Below, piece by piece: positions 46,871 to 56,419 of a stretch of 64,000 nt of DNA. Numbering within the stretch: the stretch's first letter is position 1; each line of letters begins with the position of its first letter. A model generated the notes under the pieces. That model ran no database searches and was not told the DNA's origin. It saw nothing but the letters and a program-made list of their open reading frames with translations. A program made the translations under genes and the position numbers. Source of the stretch: Pseudopyrenochaeta lycopersici. Taxonomy: Eukaryota; Ascomycota; Dothideomycetes; Pleosporales; Pseudopyrenochaetaceae. The stretch is from NCBI GenBank assembly GCA_003313425.1, contig NHZP01000032.1, positions 488,949 to 552,948 on the forward strand, written 5' to 3'.

Positions 46871-47599
46871 TGTAGTAACAATGCGCAGTATCCCTGTGTA
46901 GATACAAGCAAGGGTTCACGGCCACTGTCTATACAGACAAAATGCAAATTTTGTGTTCTTTCAAGTACACTGATATTATGCCTTCGCGACAAGCATGCCT
47001 CGCATCCTGAGTTTGGTTCGCGGTGAGGACTTGAGGTGCCTAGGGAGAAAAGGGATTGTTCACCAGCATGTAACGTCTCGTTCCGTACGCGTCATGCCCG
47101 ACAGAAGAGTAGTCTGATGTAAGTATAATAACTTAGTAATAAAAGCTAGTTTAGCAATTATACCGCGCCTAACTGTGTTATAGATGGACTTGAACAAGCC
47201 ACCAGTGTAGAGTCTAAGTCTTATCCTAGCACTAATTTAATAAGTTTAGGGAGTATACTGTTAGAATGCATAGAAGGCCACTTAATTCTAATAAATCGCA
47301 AGCAGCTTTATTTTATTTAGGATTAGATAGCAACAAATAAAGTTTTTAGTCTAAATAAGGCGGAACATTGGAGTGAATCCAGACAGCTGGTCGACTTTTT
47401 AGAGGACCTCTTTGGCAATGCACGATCTGCATTACTAAAGCTAATTCGACCTGTAACTCAATGAGATCTCCACCTATCTCTCCTTAAGTTATTCAGCGGC
47501 GCCGCGCTACAGTCAGCTAGTGATGAGATTGTTCTTGCACCACGTTCAATTAATCACCGTTCCACACCCTCCCTACAGCTAGATGAATTCAAGCTGCAG
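46871..47599. other. Spacer between two hAT fragments, no gene seen
   Basis: Mixed composition. Positions 47110-47350 look RIP-mutated (ctag/tta-rich) and the flanks do not. No motif recognised. Confidence 0.4.
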
Positions 47600-48242
47600 G
47601 GCAAGGTCTATGTGCGGTGTCCCTCGCTGGCAAAGAACCCAAAAGCAACAATGCTACTTCTGTGAGAAGAAGCGGAGCTCCCTATAGTCGATAAAGGTAA
47701 TTCAACCTGCCTGGATCACCTCAAGCTAAAACACCGGATTGATCCTCAATCTGGTGGACGAAATAGCAACGATGATTCTGCCCGAACAACGATAAATTAG
47801 CCGGATCTCTCATCCTTGGTCTTCCGGCGGGACTTCGACATCTTTAAGGAGCTTTTAATTAGATGGATTGTCTACTATCACATTGCCGTGTATCAATTCG
47901 ATAACGAATAATTTCAGGAGCTCCAATTCTACCTGGCACCATGGTTGTTGAAGCTCCTTCCAAAAGCAGGGCGTGCGATTCAAAAGTGGGGTGAAAGAGG
48001 CCTTCCTGGCGCGAAAGGAAGTACTTAAGAAAGACCTATATACGGCCCGCAGTCGTATTTCGATATTAATGGATGCATGGACATCACCAAGCTATATCTC
48101 TATACTTGGCGTGGTGGCGCATTTTATTGATCGATCCGGTAAACGACGAACTGTTATTCCAGCGCTTCGACAGCTGGAAGGGGTGCATAGCGGCGAGAAT
48201 ATGGCTGGCATCCTGTTGCAGATATTCAATGAGATTATATAA
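47600..48242 (+). pseudogene. hAT transposase N-terminal/middle fragment
   Basis: Plus-strand frames with several shifts. About 47815-47995 reads VFRRDFDIFKELLIRWIV...YLAPWLLKLLPKAGRAIQKW. Then 47973-48242 reads KDLYTARSRISILMDAWTSP...LGVVAHFIDRSGKRRT...LEGVHSGENMAGILL, the region around the first catalytic Asp (LMDAWTSP) of hAT transposases. It ends abruptly after GENMA. It points the opposite way to the C-terminal fragment at 46526-46870, so the two are either different insertions or one element inverted internally. Confidence 0.75.
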
Positions 48243-49203
48243 TTTCGGCACGACAACTATCCTGCGGGACGCCTCCTCCCTTTCGGTCGGCAGAGAATCT
48301 TAGGTCGCAAACCAGGCGCCTTAACCTCTCAAATCACAAGATGCGGAGGGCTCACCATATCTACGGCACGCCAGGACCCCTACGCCACCTTCATGAATCA
48401 GAACCACGTTTTTCTCAACTATATCACGGGGCGTCTAAGCTATACTTGCCCTGCAGAATTTCATATTCGAGGAAGGACTCGCGACGTCCATCTCTACCTT
48501 TCGAGGCATCACTTTGTCAGTCCAGACGCCCACCAACTTGTAGTAATCTCTTCCAATTCGAAGTCATGCATTCGCGGTCAAATTACAGAGCGACCAGCTT
48601 CAACAAACAATCAATCTAGAGAATGCGAAATCCTTCGCGTATCATCAATCTCAATCTCGTGTGGGTACCTGACAGGGGAGAACAACCTTAACAGTGTTTT
48701 ACTAGAATAGATCTAGCCCTAAATATAAGTCATAACTTAGGTTTAACCTTCTGAGGGTTAAAGCTTATAGTTATTCTAGGGTAAATATACTATATAAGGA
48801 GGAGATTTAATGCGTTAGTATCTAGGACCTAGGTGTATGCTTTATAATTAGCAAACAGCTAGCGTATTACCTTATTACAATAAGTAACAACACTATTATC
48901 TAAACCTTATTTTAGCTTAAGGGTCCTGTTAACTTAGCATTCTATCCGCTAAATAAACCCCTTAGTTTAGTATTTCTAAGTCTTTAAATAGAGTAATACA
49001 GTACAGTCGTGTTATGGCCTACGGAGACAGGCTTCATGTAGCGAAGTATCACAGGACACAGCTCGAGCATAAAGAGCTAGTAGAACAGCTCACAACCTAT
49101 TATCTGAAGAAACAGAGGTTACATATATAGATAGGTAATCTATTAGAATAAATTACTTATAAAAATATAATACTTATTAACTCTTATCTTAAAGTACTAA
49201 GAC
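48243..49203. other. Right edge of the gene island; RIP-mutated beyond about 48710
   Basis: Positions 48243-48710 have normal composition but no recognised product. From about 48710 TA-rich RIP-type sequence returns. A GC-normal patch at 49012-49129 starts TGTTATGGCC and ends GAGGTTACA like a small LTR, but has no target duplication. Confidence 0.4.
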
Positions 49204-49205
49204 TA

Positions 49206-51051
49206 ACGTGAGCGGCAAGCGAAACGCCCAGGTAAGCGAAACGCCCACTCTTGCCAAGACCACACCTCCTTCTACCTTTAACTGCAATGTCTTAACAACT
49301 TAATATTAAATTACTCCCTTATAAAGATAGAATTATCTTAGCTATCTAAGCAATAAAAAAAGACGCGATATTAAGTAATTAACGAGCTGCAGCAGTCTAC
49401 AACGTTCCTAGAAGGACTCTCCGCGACTAACGCGCTAGAAAGCTTTTACGACGCGACAGCCAACCCAACTTATTAAAGCTTAACATGCACGAGGAAGACG
49501 CGATTATCTAATATATAAGGAAGCTAGACGCGCGAGGATTTGCCCCTACACTGTCTTATCTCCGTAAGATAGCAAATCAGTTGCTAGCTGCTCGTGGTAG
49601 TAGCCAGGTAGGAGAAAAATAGGCTAGAAACTTCGTCTCTCGTAAGCCTAAGATTAAATCCTAACTAAGTAGGCCACGCGACTACTAGAGAGTCCTATGC
49701 AGCAATCCAGCTGTTATTAGCCCCTAGTTTAACCTTATACGCAATATCAAAGCTAAGTACAGCGTCCTAGATAAAGATACCTATAACTTTAACGAGACTA
49801 GCTTTACTATAGGCGTAGGAGGGTCCGTTAAGGTAGTAACTGCGTCTAAGAGACGTACTTAACTACTAGGGATACAACCTAGCAACCGCGAGTAGGTAAC
49901 GTTAATTACTAGTATTAACGCTATAGGCTAAACAATTCCACCCTTTATTATCTTCAAAGCTAAGAACTACGACAAGTCCTAGTTACCTAATCTATCTAAG
50001 GGCTAGCGTATAGGCCTTAGTAAGAATAGCTAGACTAACAACAAACTTAGTCTAGCCTAGCTACAGCACTTTATCTAGTATACAGCAGCCTAGACAGTAG
50101 GCAGTTACTAGCTACTAGTAATTAATAGCCACAAGAGCTATAATTTACTTACCTTCTAGGATCTATGTAAGGAGAATAAGATAATTACCCTCTATATACC
50201 TTCCCATTTATCCTATATCCTGCAGCCGCTTAATATAGGCTGCTTTGCGCTATTAAAGCAGGCATACTAGCGAGAGATTAAAGTCTTAGTAGATAGTCAC
50301 ATCACCTACATTAATAAAAAAGCATTCCTAGCTTCCTTTAAGGAGGTATTCAAGACCTTGTTCTTATAGCAGAATATTCTATCTAGCTTCTGAGCAACTA
50401 GCCTAGTCCTACACAGCCTAGAGGTAGTGCTATTAAAGCTTAAGGTAAAGCCTCGCACGCCAACACTACCTCTACTAGGGCCTACCCCCTAGCACCCTAA
50501 AACACCTAGCAACGCCTAAGAGATAGAAGCTTAAATAACACTAATTATAAAGAGGATTCGTGACTATAAGAGTTCCTCTCCTAATTCTATTATTAAGATA
50601 GTGTTACAAGTTAAAAAGAGATTAATATTAAAGGTACACTTATACACGTTGCTAGAAGCTAGAGTAGCTAGTCTTAAGCAGGTAAATAGAGCTGCTTCTA
50701 AGCGGAAAAAGTGTAAGAAAAAGCAGATCTAGCAGGGAGGGACCCTATTAAAGGAGAAGGGAGAGGACTTAATTACTTAGAGGGACGTTAATGCCTAACT
50801 TAAGGTAGAGAGGCGTGCAGAGAGGGCTTAAACAGATGCTAGTATAAGGGGTATCTAACGCTATAAAACTTATAGAGAGGCAGGACATAATAAGCGCACG
50901 TGTAAGAAAGATATAGTAGAAGTAGAGGATTAATTTAAGCTACTATAAGCTATAGTAGCTTTTTATAGTATTAAGTTGTTAACGTGCAAAGTTGTAAAGC
51001 TTGGTGGGGTGGGCGTTTCGCTTACCTGGGCGTTTCGCTTGCCGCTCACGT
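49206..51051 (+). mobile_element. Pogo/Fot-type DNA transposon, complete (1,846 bp), RIP-killed
   Basis: Perfect 43-bp terminal inverted repeats (49206-49248 and 51009-51051, starting ACGTGAGCGGCAAGCGAAAC) next to TA on each side (49204-49205, 51052-51053). Each terminal repeat contains two copies of gcgaaacgccca, perhaps transposase binding sites. Size and TA duplication fit Fot1/Pot2-type elements. The ends are unmutated although the interior is RIP-mutated. An inverted second copy starts at 53105. Confidence 0.93.
49287..50933 (+). pseudogene. Pogo/Fot transposase, 548 codons, in frame but with RIP stops
   Basis: One continuous frame from ATG 49287 to TAA 50931-50933. Order: psq-type helix-turn-helix (DRIILAI-AIKKDAILS, RAAAVYNVPRRTLRD); CENP-B-type second helix-turn-helix (ARGFAPTLSYLRKIANQLLA); a DDE_1 core; and a Lys/Arg-rich C-terminus with a degraded CxxCxxxGHNxRTC knuckle (RYKTYREAGHNKRTC). 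The three catalytic Asp positions read NFNETSF, LVINSHKSYN and ILQPLNIG: each is Asn where the family has Asp. Each change is a G-to-A after T, so RIP alone accounts for it. All internal stops are TAA/TAG. Length matches active relatives. Confidence 0.88.
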
Positions 51052-51859
51052 TATACTTAATATAATAACTTTATTATAATTACTTTTACTTACTACTAAA
51101 GCCTTTAGATTTACTAGTTTATAAAAAGATTTTAACATTATAACTACTTAATAGTAAGACTATAAGTATAACAAAATAGTTTAGCTGATAGCTATACTAT
51201 TTATATCTTATACTTAAAGACTTATAATAAATCTAGTAGTAATACTAGCTAACAAAGTAATCTAAATTAAAGTACTAAAAAAATAACTAGTAATATAGTA
51301 TAACTTATAACTAAATAAAAATTAGCTAAAGTAAAAATTATACTACTAGAAAGATACTTAGAAAAGTAAGGAAACTTAAAAAGGGTTTTTTTTTAAAAAT
51401 TAAGTTATACTATAAGTATTATATACCTTTATTTTTTATAAAATAAAATAAAATTATATTTATAAAAATAAATATAAAAGAAAAAGTAATAAAATAAATA
51501 TGACTCTTAATAAATAATTACTTAGTCTATAAATATAAACTTAAGAAATAAAATAATAATACTAAGAAAGTATTTAAGGAACAGAATAGCTTTAAGATAA
51601 AAATTATTAAAGTATTTAAAGATGTAAAAAAGAGTATAATATAAAAATAAAACTATAATAACTTAAGTAGAGAAGCTTTATAGTAAGCTATAGAGTAAAG
51701 TTTAAGTAACTTATAGTAAAAATAACTTAAAATAATACTTCTCTTATTAGAATGTTTTATCATGAACTAAAAGAAAATATAAAAAAGAAAATTACTTAAT
51801 ATACTTAACTTAAGTCTATAATATATTAATAATTACTTATTATAGAAAGGATAATAAAG
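51052..51859. other. AT-rich RIP-mutated DNA, nothing recognised
   Basis: About 80% A+T by appearance, many tta and aaa words; no motif in any frame. Confidence 0.5.
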
Positions 51860-52080
51860 TGTTGTAAATCTTAATCTTAGTATTATAGTATTATTACGCT
51901 AGGCCTTTTTAAGGGCTAGCGCGTAACGTAATAGACTTACTTAAAACCTACACTAACTATATAGAGTAGAGATAATAAGTATTATTCTCTTTTATAGCTA
52001 AGTTATAGTAATATAGAACTATCTCTTTACTATTATCTGTAGTGTAAAGTAAGTACTATTGCTTAAAACTATACGTTACA
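51860..52080. repeat. Solo LTR (221-bp family), second copy
   Basis: TGTTGTAAATC...ACGTTACA, collinear with the split copy 8664-8708 / 30618-30793. Flanks taaag and gaaag differ by one base, a possible eroded target duplication. Confidence 0.7.
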
Positions 52081-52267
52081 GAAAGTATAAGAAAAAAAAT
52101 ATAGTATACTTTTACTAATATATAAGAAGAAGAAAAAAAAACACGTAAAATACTTTATTAAAATAGAAGTTAATAAAATAAAAGTAAAAAAGCTAAAAAG
52201 AGCTATAGTAAATAGACTTTAAAATAAAAGAAAGAACTTTTAGTAAAGAAAGTGTATCTAAAGTATA

Positions 52268-52378
52268 AAGAATAAAAATAAGAAACTTAAATAAGAAACT
52301 TAAATAAGAAACTTAAATAAGAAACTTAAATAAGAAACTTAAATAAGAAACTTAAATAAGAAACTTAAATAAGAAACT
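52268..52378. repeat. Tandem repeat, 13-bp unit, about 8 copies
   Basis: Unit aaacttaaataag repeated head to tail without variation, running into the left target duplication of the solo LTR at 52379 and resuming briefly at 52760. Confidence 0.9.
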
Positions 52379-52759
52379 TGTTGCAAACAACGCGCTGTGA
52401 CCTGGGGTACGGTAGGCTCACGTGCGCGCTGACGTAGGAGCTTACCCTGGAGAGACACGTACTTCTGTGTGCATTCAAGGGCGCGCTCACGTGCGCGCTC
52501 ACGTGCACGCTCACGTGCAAGCTGATGGGCAAGCTCACGCAGGAGACACCTGAAGGGAAGACTCACGTGCGCGAGCACGTACGCGCTCACGCACGCGTAC
52601 ACGCTGCTCACGCTCCTACCGTATAATGGCCCCTGTAATAGGCCGTGCTCAGCTCTCCTTTATATAGCTGGCTCTCCTAAAGCCTCCTAGACAAAAACAG
52701 TAGTCTATCTCATAGATCACCTGGGTAACTGTTACCAAGCTCTCTCTTTTTCCTCTACA
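52379..52759. repeat. Solo LTR (381 bp) inserted in the 13-bp tandem repeat
   Basis: Starts TGTTGCAAACAACG, ends TTCCTCTACA, with a perfect AAACT on both sides (52374-52378, 52760-52764). Unmutated, GC-rich, with many gctcacgtgcgc-like words at 52415-52610 containing CACGTG (E-box) sites. A TATA-like tttatata at about 52659 suggests the LTR promoter, with the coding direction then being plus. Confidence 0.87.
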
Positions 52760-53104
52760 AAACTTAAATAAGAACTTAAGATAGAAAATAATATAGTTAA
52801 AGTTCTATACTTTAAAAGTACTAAGTTAGATACTAACTTAGAGTTCAAGCTCTTTTTAGAAGATAAAAATAAAATAAAACTAAAAGATTAAAATAAAGTA
52901 GTAATTATAAATTAAAAAGTTATAAAAAAATAGCTGTAAAAAAGCATTAGATATATAATATAATTAAATACTAAGTTACTAGCTACTCTAATAAACTTAA
53001 ACTTATAGTAATTAGAAGTTTATAGTTACTAAAAGTAGCTAAAAGTATACTAAAATAATAACTTTTTAACTAATATAAGAAATAGACTAATATTAAAAGA
53101 GATA

Positions 53105-53625
53105 ACGTAAGCGGTAAGCGAAACGCCTAGGTAAGCGGAACGCCCACCCTACTAAAGCTTTACAACTTTGCACGTTAATAACTTAATCCTATAAAAAGCT
53201 ACTATAGCTTATAGTAGCTTAAATTAATCCTCTACTTCTACTATATCTTTTTTACACGTGCGCTTATTATGTCCTGCCTCTCTATAAGTTTTATAGCGTT
53301 AGATACCCCTTATACTAGCACTTGTTTAAGCTGTCTCTGCACGCTTCTCTACCTTAAGTTAAGTATTAACGTCCCTCTAAGTAATTAAGTCCTCTCCCTC
53401 CTCCTTTAATAGGGTCCCTCCCTGCTAGATCTGCTTTTTCTTACGCTTTTTCTACTTAGAAGCAGCTCTATTTAACTACTTAAGACTAGCTACTCTAGCT
53501 TCTAGCAACGTGTGTAAGTGTACTTTTAATATTAATCCTTTTTTAACTTATAGTACTATCTTAATAATAGAATTAGGAGAGGAACTCTTATAGTTACAAA
53601 TTCTCTTTATAATTAGTATTATTTA
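53105..53625 (-). mobile_element. Second pogo/Fot copy, inverted, 3' end only in window
   Basis: Reverse-oriented copy of the 3' end of the 49206-51051 element: a mutated terminal repeat (ACGTAAGCGGTAAGCG...) beside TA at 53103-53104, then the complement of the transposase C-terminus. It is interrupted at 53626 by element C copy 2; the remainder must lie beyond the right edge. Confidence 0.87.
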
Positions 53626-53830
53626 TGTTAGGGACTGTTAGTAGAGGTCGAGGTTAAGTGATATAGGATAGTATTAAGACTAATCCTTAACCTCTGCTTA
53701 GAGGGGGTAGCTCTTGTTTATATACTAGCCCGTCTCTAGTGCAGTCCTAAGCCTTTCTAGGCTCTATCTAGTATAGGTCTAAGGGCCCTCTACTAGGTTA
53801 TCTCCCGCTAGGTCTAGTGTGTTTATAACA
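53626..53830 (-). repeat. 3' LTR of element C copy 2
   Basis: 205 bp, TGTTAGGGACTG...GTTTATAACA, aligned end to end with 18226-18430. Confidence 0.93.
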
Positions 53831-55364
53831 ATTACCCTCCCCTTTTTTTAAGGGTTGTCCCTAACCCGTATAGACGTTACGCGCACGCCGTTCGCGCCGC
53901 CCTAGTCCTAACGCGTCTCTAGTTATTTACTAGGTAACGTAATATGTTTCCTATAGGCAGCTTTTATAGCTTTACCTATAAATCTTTTTACGTAAAGTAG
54001 CTACCTTTACGACTATTATACGATCGCCGTTTCCTAGCTGCCTTAGCGTATTCCTTTCTTATAACTGTTATTAGCTAGGGCCTTACGTGTTTAGCTTATA
54101 AAGTTTGCGTATATAACGCTATTACGTAGGTAGGTTGTTATAGCCTATCCCTACTAGCTGCTTATTACTCCTTTACTTAGTTTACTCTTTATAGGTGAGT
54201 TACTAGTAAGCTGCTACCTATAACTACCCTAGTAAGAGGCTAGGTTTTAGAGGGTTTATAAGCGCAGAGGTGTATAAGTATACTACTCCCCTTTTCCTTA
54301 CTACCTATATCTACTTCCTTCTTCTAAGTAATTATACTACTCTTTAACTTACTTAATAGGTTCCTAAATACTAACTAGTGTAAGTAACGCGCTTCTTCCT
54401 AGTTATATCTACAGTTTGCCTAGTAACATGTAGCTACAGCTATTACTTACTTAGTTTTAGTGCGAGGCCTATATCTCTACTCTCTCTATAGTATCCTACA
54501 GGGACCCTAACAGTATAGTTTAGGGCATATTTCGCACGTTTCGCTTAGGCAAAGGCTATTATATCTGTAAGAATAACTTTAGTATATGCGGCTATTATTC
54601 CTCCTAAAAGAAGGGAGGTTATATTAAAGTAAGTAACTTACCTTTACTTCTAGGTTTAGCTAATAAGTCTCTTAGATTAAACCTTCGTTTTAGCGTGCTA
54701 TTAATTTACTTAACTAGCTAATTATAGTTATAAATTATAAAACTAATATAGCCTTATCCTATCTTTAACCTAGGGATTTACTATCTAAGATCTTTATTAT
54801 TAACGATTATATTACGCTTGCTTAGACGCGTGCTTACAATTATACTATAGAGTTACGTTAGGCCTTCTCTACTATATTGCAGGCCTATAATTACTTTATT
54901 TATTCCTATCTTAGGGGGGAGATTAAGTTTAAGAAGGCCTGCTAGGTGTCTTAAGAGTTAAACGTTAAGTAATATAAAGTAACTTTCTTACTACTTCCTT
55001 TAGTAATATATAGCTAATATATATAGTTAGGAATTAGTACGTCTAGTTTAAAGCGCCTAGAAAATATAGTTATAGATAAAGGTATTAAGCGTAACTTTTA
55101 GTTTACTAAGTATTACAGTAACTATAAGCGTCGCTAGTACTATTATAGAACTAATATTCCTACTAAGTCTAACGTTAGTTTACTCTTTACCCTTTTGCTT
55201 ATTAAGAAGTTTATTTATTTAGGTTTACCTCCTACTTTTAGTAGTTCTATTAGTAGCTAGGCTTTAGCGCTTAGGATTATAGCTATATTAAGTCCTAAGC
55301 AGGATTATAATACCTCTATATTACCTTCCTTTTAGCTTTCTATTTCTCCTAGCGCTTAGTCTAC

Positions 55365-55752
55365 TGTGAAGAATCTTTAAGGCTATCGGTGAGAATAACC
55401 AATGAGATTGCAAGGTTGGTTCTCCGGGATAGAGTGAGGGACTAGATAGAAGGGGTCTAGGACTAAGACAGTAAGAGGGCGCTTCTGTAAAGAGTACTAG
55501 GGGTTAAGAACAATTGGTATTGCTATTACTATACTGTAGAGTATAATATTAAGTTGAACATAATGAGCTATAAGGGTTTATTGTGGTGATCTATATACAT
55601 AGAAGTTATGCATGTTACTTAGTGTGCTTAGTGTGCTCAGTGCCACTAATCAAACTAATTAACTGAGCACGTTACGTGACCTCGGTTGTTGGTCCAATAC
55701 CTGTGAGGTCCAGTTGAGGCCACTGGGGCAGGGTCCCGGCAGGATTGTAACA
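55365..55752 (-). repeat. 3' LTR of element D
   Basis: 388 bp, aligned end to end with 62012-62399; differences are mostly transitions. Confidence 0.94.
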
Positions 55753-55837
55753 CTATCCCCCTCCTGTCCTAGCGCTGTCCTTAGTGCTTATTATATAACG
55801 CGGGCGTTTCCTACTTCTTACTGCATTATGTCTCGCC

Positions 55838-56419
55838 ATGCCTAAACATCTACAAGTGTCTAGCACTATTTGTCGCTAACGTCTCTGTAATTTTATTGAC
55901 TTCTTTAGAGAAGCTATAGTTTAAAAGTATACAACGTGCGTAAAGTATAATTAGGTGTGTAAGGTCTATATTCGTTCTAGGAAATGTAGCGAGTGTCTGC
56001 GTTAAGGGTAACGTTATAACGTGCGAGTTATAGAGTCTGAATTTAAACGATTAGTAGATTAGAAGACGAAGCTTCGGGAGCAGATAAAAGAATTTAGAAA
56101 TGCGTAAGAGGTTATAATAAAGGCGCATAAAAAAGCTTTAGAGGAGCTGCGCGTTGCTTAGGCTCGCAAAGAGCGGTTACGATAATAAATAGATTTAATT
56201 AATTAGCGCGCGGAGGAAGTAATAGCTGTGGAGGAACAAGACATTGAGGAGCAAGAAGCGGCGGAGGCCTTATTGCCTAAAAACGCTTCCGATGCCCTTA
56301 GGTTTAGTTTATTGCCTAGCACTTAGGGTGCGTTTAAAGGCCTCCCCCTTAAGTACTAAGAGGTCCTAGCTGGTGATGGGCCACCAGTAGCGGGTCTGTT
56401 AGTTTCCTCTAGCTCTTAA
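55838..56419 (+). pseudogene. Antisense ORF of element D: Cys-cluster plus coiled-coil protein (193 aa)
   Basis: Plus-strand frame from ATG 55838 (MPKHLQVSSTICR) to TAA 56417, opposite to gag-pol and between the 3' LTR and the chromodomain. A TATA-like box (tatataa, 55793) lies about 45 bp upstream. Around residues 38-65 it reads TTCVKYNQVCKVYIRSRKCS followed by ECLRQGQRYN. With RIP-reverted Tyr-to-Cys this is C-x2-C-x3-C-x8-C-x2-C-x6-C, like a Zn2Cys6 cluster with a shortened first loop. About 80 residues of charged heptad-like sequence follow (LREQIKEFRNA, KALEELRVAQARKERLR), a likely coiled coil, then an acidic Glu/Ala stretch (VEEQDIEEQEAAEAL) and a Ser/Pro tail. Layout resembles fungal zinc-cluster regulators. 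Stops are TAA/TAG only. Related in layout to 9864-10430. Confidence 0.6.

Larger units (their letters stand above)
52081..53104. other. AT-rich flank of the tandem repeat and solo LTR
   Basis: Outside the listed tandem repeat and solo LTR this is A-rich RIP-type DNA (52081-52267 and 52765-53104) without recognised motifs. Confidence 0.45.

Noticed and set aside
49012..49129. Small LTR (TGTTATGG...GTTACA)
   Set aside because: No target duplication on its flanks and no second copy in the window.
52339..52611. 90-codon minus-strand frame with Arg-Glu repeats
   Set aside because: It is produced by gctcacgtgcgc repeats within a solo LTR and crosses the LTR boundary into the 13-bp satellite.
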